Assembly: GCA_050260215.1 (NCBI GenBank)
Contig: JBLNBU010000014.1
Span: forward strand, 1 to 31,531
Direction: 5' to 3'
Length of the DNA stretch: 31,531 nucleotides
From: JBLNBU01 sp050260215
GTDB lineage: Bacteria; Pseudomonadota; Alphaproteobacteria; Rhodospirillales; Magnetospirillaceae
Positions 1-7,048 of this stretch are shown piece by piece. A model generated the notes under the pieces. The model was not told the DNA's origin. It made no database searches and saw only the letters and a list, made by a program, of their open reading frames with translations. Both the position numbers and the translations under genes were made by a program. Numbering within the stretch: the stretch's first letter is position 1; every line of letters starts with the position of its first letter.

Positions 1-1
1 C

Positions 2-1060
2 CTGCGCCTGGCCACCGGTACCGCCGCCGACGACGAACGCGCCGGCAGCTTCGGGGTGACCACCCGCATTGAGCTGCCGCTGGAATTCGGCGACCTGCCG
101 GCGCTGATGCTGCAAGGCGCCGTGCTGGCCGCCGCCGATGCGGTCAACGACGCCCAGAAGGCCGCCGTCAAAAGGCTGCTGCCCCAGCTGACCACCCAGG
201 TCGAGCCCTTGGCACAGCGTCCGCCGGTGGCCATGTCCATGCCGCAGCAGCGCACCGCCCAGCTGGTGTTCGGCCACCTGGCCGCCGCCTGTGCCCAGGT
301 GGTGCCGCCCCCCCAGGCGGGGGCGTGGCTGACCAAGGCGGTGGAAAGCTATCGGGCCTCGCTGCGCCGCCTGGGCCGCACCGACCCGGCCTGGGAGGCC
401 GGGCTGATCCACAAGCACGTGGCCGCCATCCTGATGCTGCAGGCCGACCGCGAGAAGGAACCGGCGCCCATCCTGGAAGAGGCGGTCAAGGAATGGCGCG
501 AAGCGGCCGAGACGCTGACGCGGGCCACCATGCCGCAGGAATGGGCCTCGACCCAGATGCGCCTGGGGATGGCGCTCTATCGGCTGGACCTGATCACCGG
601 CCAGACCGAGCTTTTGCGCGAAGCATTGCAGGTGCTGCAGGGCGCGCTGCAGGTCTATTCCCGCACCGAGACTCCGGGGCGCTGGGCCGAAGTGATGAAC
701 GCCGTCGCCCAGGTGCTCGAGGTCTACGGCGACCAACTGCGCAGCCCCGAAGTGCTGCAGCGCGCGGTGGACGCGTGCCATGCGGTCCTTGAGGTGCGCT
801 CACGCGATCGCACCCCGCTCGGCTGGGCGGCGACCCAGAACACCCTGGGCGGCGCCCTGTTCCTGCTCGACCGCCACAGCGAGGGCATCAGCCACCTGGC
901 CGATGCCGAGCAGGCCCTGTCCGCCGCCCTGGCGGTGTTCCAGGCCCACGGCGCCAAGGGCCCGGCCAAGGTCGCCAGCAAGAACCTGGCCCATGTGCGC
1001 AAGCTGGCCGAATCCCGCAAGGGCCGCCAGTTCGTCGACCCCCACTGGGCCGACGACTAG
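2..1060 (+). CDS. TPR-like repeat protein, 5' partial
   Basis: The frame is open to the left edge, so the gene starts outside the window. A GTG at 56 lies inside the frame but has no clear ribosome site and is probably not the start. The product is helical and Ala/Leu-rich. From about nt 480 to 960 it has repeated units with a Trp-x(3-4)-Gln/Asn-x(3)-Gly-x-Ala-Leu pattern, for example EWASTQMRLGMALYRL and GWAATQNTLGGALFLL. That is typical of the degenerate tetratricopeptide repeats common in Rhodospirillales. Such proteins are protein-protein scaffolds; no catalytic motif is visible and the role cannot be named. It ends in VDPHWADD and converges on the GH108 gene across an 80-bp gap. Confidence 0.75.
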   Translation: MRLATGTAADDERAGSFGVTTRIELPLEFGDLPALMLQGAVLAAADAVNDAQKAAVKRLLPQLTTQVEPLAQRPPVAMSMPQQRTAQLVFGHLAAACAQVVPPPQAGAWLTKAVESYRASLRRLGRTDPAWEAGLIHKHVAAILMLQADREKEPAPILEEAVKEWREAAETLTRATMPQEWASTQMRLGMALYRLDLITGQTELLREALQVLQGALQVYSRTETPGRWAEVMNAVAQVLEVYGDQLRSPEVLQRAVDACHAVLEVRSRDRTPLGWAATQNTLGGALFLLDRHSEGISHLADAEQALSAALAVFQAHGAKGPAKVASKNLAHVRKLAESRKGRQFVDPHWADD

Positions 1061-1089
1061 AGCATGGTCCGGCCTGCCGGCCCCATGCT
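1061..1089. terminator. Hairpin after TPR gene, no U-tract
   Basis: AGCATGG (1061-1067) pairs perfectly with CCATGCT (1083-1089). An inner CCGG/CCGG pair (1069-1072 and 1077-1080) extends the stem. It begins directly after the TAG stop of the TPR gene. No T-run follows on either strand, so it is at best a weak or Rho-assisted terminator or an mRNA 3'-end stabiliser. Confidence 0.35.
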
Positions 1090-1140
1090 CACCCGCCATT
1101 GCGGCGGGGGCCAGGCCGCCGGAGGCGGCGCCAAGGAACC

Positions 1141-1800
1141 CTAGGCCGTCGCGGTTACCTGGCGGAAGCTGTCCGAACGGGCCAGCCAGCCGGCCAGGAA
1201 CTTGGCCTGCGACTTGGGCGCCGCGGCAAGGATGCGGGCGACCAGTGCCTTGTCGGTCGCCATCTGCTGGACCAGCGCCGCGTCCAGGGTCAGCCCCAGC
1301 ACCTTGCACGCCGCCGCCGTCGCCGGGTCGTTCTGCACGATGGCCTGCAGGAACCGGTCGCGCGCCGCCACCAACGCGTCGACCACGGCCGGGCCGCCCA
1401 TCTTGGCCACCGCCGCGGCGGCTGCGGCCTGGGACTGGGGGCCCAGCACGCCGTCGGTGGCCAGGGGACCGAAGCCGGCGTCGTTCAGGGTCTGCTGCAC
1501 CAGCCGGCCCATGGTGGTCGGACTGCTGTTGACGCAAAGGTCGAAGCAGACCGGCTGGATCGCGGTCGGCAGCTTGTCGATGTGGGGGGCGGTGAAGAAC
1601 ATCTGCGCATAGATGGCCGCCGCCTGGCCGGCGGTGAGCGCACGCACGTCGTCGACCGTCGCCGACCGCTTCAGCCAGGCCGACAGGGTCGCCTGGGTGA
1701 TCCCCATGTTGGTGGCGCCGCCCTTGTCGGCGTCGTCGTCGACAAAGCCACCCTCGCGCTTGATGACGTCGGCGATCATCTGCTGGATCGTTTCGCCCAT
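1141..1800 (-). CDS. GH108 N-acetylmuramidase (endolysin-like)
   Basis: 219 residues. The N-terminus carries the GH108 signature EGGF-x-D-x(3)-DKGGATNMGIT, with the expected catalytic Glu at residue 16. The family cleaves the MurNAc-GlcNAc bond of peptidoglycan. It includes phage endolysins and the TtsA/ZliS group, which help large proteins out of Gram-negative cells. The second half (from about residue 95, TDGVLGPQSQAAA) matches the associated peptidoglycan-binding domain. The usual short run between its NDP and FLxGWLxR motifs is lengthened here by roughly 35 residues. No signal peptide or transmembrane anchor is visible. The ribosome site GAGGGGGTC precedes ATG at 1800. It is divergent from the RTX gene and no phage genes surround it. 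Confidence 0.85.
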   Translation of the reverse strand: MGETIQQMIADVIKREGGFVDDDADKGGATNMGITQATLSAWLKRSATVDDVRALTAGQAAAIYAQMFFTAPHIDKLPTAIQPVCFDLCVNSSPTTMGRLVQQTLNDAGFGPLATDGVLGPQSQAAAAAAVAKMGGPAVVDALVAARDRFLQAIVQNDPATAAACKVLGLTLDAALVQQMATDKALVARILAAAPKSQAKFLAGWLARSDSFRQVTATA

Positions 1801-1840
1801 GACCCCCTCTTTTTGGCCGAATATCGCAACACATCGGCAA

Positions 1841-1869
1841 CTTATACGGTAGTTTTCTCAAAATGCAAA
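1841..1869 (-). promoter_or_regulatory. Putative sigma-70 promoter of the GH108 gene
   Basis: Read on the minus strand, TTTGCA (1869-1864) and TATAAG (1846-1841) are separated by 17 bp. The -10 box matches 5 of 6 consensus bases. Predicted transcription starts about 35 nt before the muramidase ATG. The segment is AT-rich compared with its surroundings. Confidence 0.5.
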
Positions 1870-1929
1870 CAACGCCGCCCAGCCCCGCTGCGCCTGCATG
1901 GGCCGGCTCCGCCCGCCCATCCCAACCCG

Positions 1930-1938
1930 TGGTATAGT
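1930..1938 (+). promoter_or_regulatory. Putative extended -10 promoter of the RTX gene
   Basis: TG-G-TATAGT fits the extended -10 form (TGnTATAAT). No -35 box is recognisable at the right distance, as is usual for extended -10 promoters. A start near 1945 would give a leader of about 65 nt that reads straight into the intrinsic terminator at 1957-1986. Confidence 0.45.
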
Positions 1939-1956
1939 ATCTACATGGGCAGGAAA

Positions 1957-1986
1957 CCCCGGACCTCATCGAGGCCGGGGTTTTTT
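1957..1986 (+). terminator. Intrinsic terminator in the RTX gene leader
   Basis: CCCCGG-A-CCTC (1957-1967) pairs with GAGG-CCGGGG (1971-1980) around an ATC loop, with one bulged A. Six Ts follow (1981-1986). AAA at 1954-1956 can extend the stem into the T-run. It lies between two divergent genes and ends 24 bp before the RTX ATG. It therefore cannot serve the muramidase gene, and should act on transcripts entering the RTX gene or define a very short RNA. Confidence 0.8.
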
Positions 1987-2010
1987 CGTCCGCGATGACG
2001 AGAGGGTGTC

Positions 2011-5000
2011 ATGTCGCTCGAACGTGAAGACATGCCGACCTCGACCGAACAGGCCGAGACCAAGGCATCCGCCCGGCAGGATCTGGATGACCTGACCGTG
2101 CTGAACAACGTCGCGAACCAGGATCTGGGCGCGCCGGTGCTGAACCAGAACCGCGCGGTCGATACCGACGACGCCAAGTTCGGCACCTTGGCGATGGTGC
2201 ATCAGGGCTCCCGCTCGGCGCCCGAGGTTCTTGACGTGACCCATGCCTTCACCGGCCAGGCGCCCGTCAGCATCGTCTCGGTCGAGACCGACACCCACGG
2301 GCCGGCCATCGCCGGCATCGACAACGTGACCCTGGCCGCCACCGAAGGCGGCATGACCGCCGAAGCGGTCACCGCCCAGCCTGTGGCGCAGACCCTTTCC
2401 GATGCCCCCCCCATCGACCTGTCCGGCGGCGCCCATGCCGAAATCCTGGCCGCCACCGTGACCGCGCCTGACGCGCCCACCCCGACCGTCGTTACCGCGC
2501 CCGAGATGCCCGCCCCCACCGGCGGCGTCGCCGAGGCCGCGCCGGCACCGGCGCCGGTGCCTCCGCCCGAGGAGCCGGTGCCCGTCAACCACGCCCCCAC
2601 CGCCGAGAACGTGGCGGCGACCGGGGCCGAGGACACCCCGATCCGCTTCGGCCTGGTCTATGGCGACATGGACGGCGACGCGCTCAGCGTCAGCCTGGGC
2701 CAGCCGGCCCACGGCGTCGTCCGCTTCGACGCCGAAAGCGGCCAGTACGAATACATCCCCGACGAGAACTGGAGCGGTGCCGATTCGATCACCTACACGG
2801 TGACCGACCCCGGCGGCGCCTCGGTGACGCGGACCATCGCCATCACCGTCGACAGCGTCAATGACGCGCCCGTCATCGTCTCGGCCGCCGATGGCGTCGG
2901 CACCGAAGACCACGCGGTGACCGGCCACATCATTGCCACCGACGTGGAGGGCGACACGCTCGCCTATACGCTCGCCGACGGCGGCGCCCCGGCCCACGGC
3001 AGCGTGACCTTCGCCGAGGACGGCAGCTACACCTATGTGCCGGCCGAGAACTGGAACGGCACCGATGCCTTCACCGTCACCGTCTCGGACGGCCACGGCG
3101 GCAGCGCCACCCGTACCGTCAACCTTGAGGTCACCAGCGTCAACGACGCACCGGTGGTCACCGAGCTGACCGGCGGCTCCGGCAACGAGGACCAGCCCGT
3201 CACCGGCCGCATCGTCGCTACCGACGTGGAGGGCGACACGCTCGCCTACACGCTGGCCGACGGCGGCGCCCCGGCCCATGGCAGCGTCAGCTTTGCCGAT
3301 GACGGCAGCTACACCTACGTGCCGGCGGCCGACTGGAACGGCACCGACACCTTCACCGTCACCGTTTCCGACGGCCAGGGCGGCAGCGAGACCCGCACCG
3401 TCACCGTCGAGGTCGCCAGCGTCGACGACGCGCCGGTGGTCACCGAAGTGACCGGCGACGGCGGCACCGGCGGCGGCGGCACCGGCGGCGGCGACATCGC
3501 GCTGGCCGGCACCGAGGACCACGCCATCACCGGCCACATCGTCGCCACCGACGTGGACGGCGACCAGCTGTCCTTCGGCCTGGCCGATGGCGGCGCCCCG
3601 GGCCACGGCAGCGTGGCCTTCGGGCCTGACGGCAGCTACACCTACACCCCGGCCACCGACTGGAACGGCACCGACAGCTTCACCGTCGCCGTCTCGGACG
3701 GCCACGGCGGCAGCGTGACCCGCACCGTCACCGTCGAGGTCGCCGGCGTCAACGACGCGCCGGTGGTCACCGAGGTGACCGGCGGCCACGGCACCGAGGA
3801 CCATGCGGTGACCGGCCGCATCGCCGCCACCGACGTGGACGGCGACCAGATCGCCTACACGCTCGCCGACGGCGGTGCTCCGGCCCACGGCACCGTCAGC
3901 TTCGCGGCCGACGGCAGCTACACCTATGTGCCGGCCGACAACTGGAGCGGCACCGACGCCTTCACCGTCACCGTCTCGGACGGCCACGGCGGCAGCGTGG
4001 CCCGCACCGTTGCCGTCGAGGTCGCGCCCGAGGCCGACACGCCCACCTTGACCGTCGGCGCCACGGTGGTTCCCACCACCGACCAGGGCATCGACGTCGA
4101 GACGACCGCCGGCACCGCCACCGTCACCCATTCGGGCGGCGGCGACACCGACTACGGCAACGAGTCGGGCACCATCGTGATCCACGCCGCCGGCAACGCC
4201 GGCAACGGGCACGAGGCCAACAGCTTCGACATTTACCTGAACGGCGCCAAGATCGGCAGCGGCGGGCCGGGCACCACCACCATCTCCGGCCATGACGTCC
4301 ATGACGGCGACGTGCTGAACTTCGTCGGCAACCGCGGCACCAACGTCGAGGTCGACGCCATCACCGTCGACGGCGAGACGGTCGATGTCGGCACCGGCAT
4401 CAAGCACGGCGGCGCCCAGGTCGATGCCACCCACGACACCTTCGACCTGCACAACGGTTCGGTGTCCTATACGCTGAACGACGGCGGTGCCGGCTCCACC
4501 GCCTACACGCAGCCCCTGCACCTCGAGCTGACCGGCAACGAGGCCGAGGCCGGCGGACTGGTGCTGGGCGGCTTCAGCGCCGGCGATGTCGTCTCCGACC
4601 AGGGCCACACCTGGATCGCCGATGCCAACGGCGCCATCACCATCACCGAGGCCCAGCTGGACGGCATGGTCAGCGGCATCGCCATTGACCACGACTTCAC
4701 CGTGACCAGCCTGACCGCACCGGTGACCGAGGTGACCTCGACCGTGCTGACCCACGCCGAGGGCGGCACCTTCATCGGCGGCGGCGGCAACGACGTGGTG
4801 CTGGGCCAGGGCGGCAACGACGTGATCTGGGGCGACCAGGGCGTCGGCTCGGTCACCGCGCTTCTGGACATCAGCGCCACCGACGCAGATCCGTCCGAGA
4901 CCTTGAGCTATGCCATCGGCGGCCTGCCCGCCGGCTGCAGCCTGGCCAACGACCACGGCCTGCTGGCCGCAGGCTCCGACGGCGTCTACAGCCTGTCGGC

Positions 5001-5946
5001 GGCCGACCTGGCCGGCCTGAAGGTGACCATGCCGGAAGGCACGGCGGCCTTCGACCTGTCGGTCACCGCCATCGCCCACGACGGCGCCTCGGTGGCCGAA
5101 GCCGAAGCCGCGCTGCACCTGGACCCGGCCATGGTCGGCGGCGCCGACACCCTGACCGGCGGCGCGGGTGCCGACCTGCTGGAAGGCGGCGCCGGCAACG
5201 ACGTGCTGAACTACAGCACCGACGGCACCTGGACCAGCGGCTGGTACGCCTATGATGCCGGCAGCCCCGGCACCGCGGGCACCGCCGAGATGATCCCGAT
5301 CGCCGGTGACAACCGCAGCACCGACGTGTTCCACGGCGGCGCCGGCACCGACACCATCGTCATGGGTGACGGCAACGACGCCCTGTTCCTCGACGACCAG
5401 TACAGCCCGATCAACGCCGCCACCGGCGGCATGGGGCCGCGCTTCGACGGCGTCGAGGTCATCGAGGCCGGCGCGGGCAACGACGTGGTCGACCTGACCA
5501 GCGACAAGTACGCCTATGGCAACGTCACCATCGACGGCGGTTCGGGCAACGACCTGCTGTGGGGCAGCAAGGGCAACGACCTGATCGTCGGCGGCACCGG
5601 TGACGACCACCTGCACGGCGGCGCCGGGGCCGATACCCTGATCGGCGGTGCCGGCAACGACACCCTGCAGGGCCAGGACGGTTCCGACACCATGCTGTTC
5701 GACTTCCAGGGCCACGACGTGGCCGACGGCGGTCACGGCAGCGGCTGGTCGGACACCATCGACCTGACCGAGGCGGGCGCCGGCGTCACCTTCACCGTCG
5801 AACTGGACGACGGCCGCAGCTGGACCGTCACCACCGACGGCAAGGGCGAGCACCGCATCGACCTCGGCCAGGACGCCGCGGGCCACGTCACCGTGGCCGG
5901 CGAGGACAAGGTCGACTTCACCAACGTCGAGGAGGTGCGCTGGTAG
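2011..5946 (+). CDS. Large cadherin-like / RTX secreted adhesin-type protein
   Basis: 1311 residues, acidic, rich in Gly, Asp, Thr and Val. Residues 1-192 form a non-repetitive N-terminus ending in an Ala/Pro-rich linker. Residues 193 to about 674 hold five cadherin-like/VCBS-type repeats beginning N-D/H-A-P, with EDxxVTG, ATDVxGD, DGSYTYVP and WNGTDxFTV motifs. About 680-805 resembles a calcium-dependent carbohydrate-binding module (CBM60-like; FDIYLNGAKIG). Three clusters of GGxGxDxLxGG calcium-binding RTX nonapeptides follow (about 918-945, 1043-1065, 1173-1227). There is no Sec signal, so export is expected through a type I system with a C-terminal signal, but no ABC/MFP/TolC genes are in the window. 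No LapG-type TAAG site was seen. Ribosome site GAGAGGG precedes ATG 2011; the Met codon at 2032 is an alternative start. Likely a surface or matrix adhesin. Confidence 0.88.
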   Translation: MSLEREDMPTSTEQAETKASARQDLDDLTVLNNVANQDLGAPVLNQNRAVDTDDAKFGTLAMVHQGSRSAPEVLDVTHAFTGQAPVSIVSVETDTHGPAIAGIDNVTLAATEGGMTAEAVTAQPVAQTLSDAPPIDLSGGAHAEILAATVTAPDAPTPTVVTAPEMPAPTGGVAEAAPAPAPVPPPEEPVPVNHAPTAENVAATGAEDTPIRFGLVYGDMDGDALSVSLGQPAHGVVRFDAESGQYEYIPDENWSGADSITYTVTDPGGASVTRTIAITVDSVNDAPVIVSAADGVGTEDHAVTGHIIATDVEGDTLAYTLADGGAPAHGSVTFAEDGSYTYVPAENWNGTDAFTVTVSDGHGGSATRTVNLEVTSVNDAPVVTELTGGSGNEDQPVTGRIVATDVEGDTLAYTLADGGAPAHGSVSFADDGSYTYVPAADWNGTDTFTVTVSDGQGGSETRTVTVEVASVDDAPVVTEVTGDGGTGGGGTGGGDIALAGTEDHAITGHIVATDVDGDQLSFGLADGGAPGHGSVAFGPDGSYTYTPATDWNGTDSFTVAVSDGHGGSVTRTVTVEVAGVNDAPVVTEVTGGHGTEDHAVTGRIAATDVDGDQIAYTLADGGAPAHGTVSFAADGSYTYVPADNWSGTDAFTVTVSDGHGGSVARTVAVEVAPEADTPTLTVGATVVPTTDQGIDVETTAGTATVTHSGGGDTDYGNESGTIVIHAAGNAGNGHEANSFDIYLNGAKIGSGGPGTTTISGHDVHDGDVLNFVGNRGTNVEVDAITVDGETVDVGTGIKHGGAQVDATHDTFDLHNGSVSYTLNDGGAGSTAYTQPLHLELTGNEAEAGGLVLGGFSAGDVVSDQGHTWIADANGAITITEAQLDGMVSGIAIDHDFTVTSLTAPVTEVTSTVLTHAEGGTFIGGGGNDVVLGQGGNDVIWGDQGVGSVTALLDISATDADPSETLSYAIGGLPAGCSLANDHGLLAAGSDGVYSLSAADLAGLKVTMPEGTAAFDLSVTAIAHDGASVAEAEAALHLDPAMVGGADTLTGGAGADLLEGGAGNDVLNYSTDGTWTSGWYAYDAGSPGTAGTAEMIPIAGDNRSTDVFHGGAGTDTIVMGDGNDALFLDDQYSPINAATGGMGPRFDGVEVIEAGAGNDVVDLTSDKYAYGNVTIDGGSGNDLLWGSKGNDLIVGGTGDDHLHGGAGADTLIGGAGNDTLQGQDGSDTMLFDFQGHDVADGGHGSGWSDTIDLTEAGAGVTFTVELDDGRSWTVTTDGKGEHRIDLGQDAAGHVTVAGEDKVDFTNVEEVRW
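2860..4030 (+). repeat. Tandem ~282-bp coding repeats in the RTX gene
   Basis: Four consecutive units start at 2860, 3142, 3424 and 3751. They are closely related in DNA as well as protein; blocks such as GACGGCAGCTACACCTA recur in each. The first two are exactly 282 bp. The third is 327 bp because a glycine-rich linker (GGTGGGGTGGG, about 3454-3495) is inserted. A more diverged fifth unit precedes them at 2587. The near-identity suggests recent duplication or gene conversion. Confidence 0.85.
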
Positions 5947-5964
5947 CACCCCATCCCACCTTCG

Positions 5965-5994
5965 GGGCGGGGCCGTTCGCGGCCCCGCCCTTTT
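5965..5994 (+). terminator. Intrinsic terminator of the RTX gene
   Basis: GGGCGGGGCCG (5965-5975) pairs with CGGCCCCGCCC (5980-5990) around a TTCG tetraloop, followed by TTTT. It sits 18 bp after the RTX stop codon. An 11-bp GC stem with a UUCG-type loop should be very stable. Confidence 0.88.
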
Positions 5995-6184
5995 GCTACC
6001 CCCCGGACTATTCCGACGGTCGCGGGTGGCTGCTCCCCACCCTTTCGGGCACCGCAGGATCGCATGCGTTCCCTGCATGGGCTGCCTGCAGGACGGCATG
6101 ATTCCCCCGGATTTGCGGGGTTTCCCCACCCATACGGGCTGGCGGAGGGAGGATTGCCCCGCCAGAAAGTGTGGTATGCCGGCG
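5995..6184. other. Hairpin-rich intergenic before the sdh promoter
   Basis: No credible gene is seen. Four perfect inverted repeats follow one another: GGGTGG/CCACCC (6024-6042), CCTGCA/TGCAGG (6072-6092), CCCCG/CGGGG (6105-6120) and CTGGCGG/CCGCCAG (6139-6165). The palindrome CGCATGCG is at 6061-6068. This could be a structured RNA, a REP-like element or regulatory DNA for sdh; no known RNA family was recognised. Confidence 0.45.
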
Positions 6185-6211
6185 TTGACTTGTCCCCCAC
6201 GAGGCGATAAA
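6185..6211 (+). promoter_or_regulatory. Putative promoter of sdhCDAB
   Basis: TTGACT (6185-6190) matches 5 of 6 bases of the -35 box. GATAAA (6206-6211) follows after 15 bp, or TAAACC (6208-6213) after 17 bp. The leader would be about 55 nt long. It contains a perfect GGAACC-TCC-GGTTCC inverted repeat (6231-6245) upstream of the sdhC ribosome site. Confidence 0.45.
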
Positions 6212-6272
6212 CCTTGCTGCATCGCCGCATGGAACCTCCGGTTCCTGATCGTCCGTTCTTTGGGATGACGCC

Positions 6273-6653
6273 ATGACAACGAGCAATCGGCCGCTTTCCC
6301 CCCATCTGCAGATCTACCGGCTGCCGCTTCTTGCGGTGATGTCGATCACTCACCGCATCACCGGCGTGGGCCTGGTGGTCGGCCTGCTGGCGCTGGCCTG
6401 GTGGCTGGGCGCGGCCGCGTCGGGCCCCGACGCCTTCGCCGCCGCACGGTCGTGGCTGGGCTCGCCGCTCGGCCTGCTGGCGTTGTTCGGCTGGACCGTC
6501 TGCCTGTTCTTCCACCTGGGCCACGGCATTCGCCACCTTTTGTGGGAGGCCGGCTGGGGCTTCGAGTTGCCACAGGCCTATTTCACCGCCAAGGTGTCGC
6601 TGGCGGCCACCGCCGTGCTGACCCTGCTGGCCTGGATCGCCGGCCTGGCCTGA
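6273..6653 (+). CDS. sdhC: Succinate dehydrogenase cytochrome b556 subunit
   Basis: 126 residues, the usual length. SdhC is one of two membrane anchors of complex II; it holds heme b with SdhD and helps form the ubiquinone site. The N-terminal RPLSPHLQIYR and the SITHRITG motif (Ser and Arg near the quinone site) are diagnostic. HLGHGIRHLLWEAG contains the conserved heme-ligand His. Three hydrophobic segments are visible. First gene of sdhCDAB, ATG at 6273 with upstream TGGGATG. The sdhD start lies 10 bp after the stop. Confidence 0.95.
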   Translation: MTTSNRPLSPHLQIYRLPLLAVMSITHRITGVGLVVGLLALAWWLGAAASGPDAFAAARSWLGSPLGLLALFGWTVCLFFHLGHGIRHLLWEAGWGFELPQAYFTAKVSLAATAVLTLLAWIAGLA

Positions 6654-6663
6654 GGAGACCGAC

Positions 6664-7044
6664 ATGATCCTGCGTTCCCCCTTGGGCCGCGCCCGCGGCC
6701 TCGGTTCCGCCAAGGAAGGCGTCGGCCATGCCTGGCACACCATCGTCACCGCGGTCGCCCTGGTGCCGCTCAGCCTGTGGTTCGTCATCTCGCTGATCGG
6801 CCTGGTGCATGCGGACTACGCCGCCTTCCGCGGCTGGATGGGCAAGCCGTTCAATGCCTCGCTGATGCTGCTGACGGTGCTGCTGGTGCTGCACCATGCC
6901 CAGCTCGGCCTGCAGATGGTGATCGAGGACTACGTCCAGGGCGAGGGCGCCAAGTTCTCCTCGCTGATCGCCGTCAAGCTGGGCGCCGCCTTCCTTGCCG
7001 TCTTCATGGCGGTGTCGATCCTCAAAGTCGCCGTCGGAGTCTGA
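6664..7044 (+). CDS. sdhD: Succinate dehydrogenase membrane anchor subunit
   Basis: 126 residues with three predicted transmembrane helices. The segment VLHHAQLGLQMVIEDYV carries the His expected to ligate heme b and the Asp-Tyr pair near the quinone pocket. An N-terminal AKEGVGHAWH stretch, with the Gly/His pattern of alphaproteobacterial SdhD, precedes the first helix. GAGGAGACC just before ATG 6664 is a good ribosome site. sdhA starts 4 bp after the stop, so translation is probably coupled. Works with SdhC to anchor SdhAB on the cytoplasmic face of the inner membrane. Confidence 0.93.
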   Translation: MILRSPLGRARGLGSAKEGVGHAWHTIVTAVALVPLSLWFVISLIGLVHADYAAFRGWMGKPFNASLMLLTVLLVLHHAQLGLQMVIEDYVQGEGAKFSSLIAVKLGAAFLAVFMAVSILKVAVGV

Positions 7045-7048
7045 GCCC

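Noticed and set aside
1141..1800. Prophage remnant
   Set aside because: Only the GH108 gene is phage-like; no integrase, holin, tail or attachment-site repeats are present within the window.
2860..4030. CRISPR-like array
   Set aside because: Repeats are about 282 bp, in frame and protein-coding, with no short repeat/spacer pattern.
5993..6268. 91-codon Cys-containing plus-strand frame before sdhC
   Set aside because: Starts at TTG inside the RTX terminator T-run, has no ribosome site, runs through the sdh promoter and shows no domain.
1966..6279. Very long open frame antisense to the RTX gene (over 1400 codons)
   Set aside because: It mirrors the Gly/Asp/Val-rich high-GC coding repeats and has no recognisable domain, start site or codon pattern; the plus-strand gene has clear cadherin and RTX motifs.
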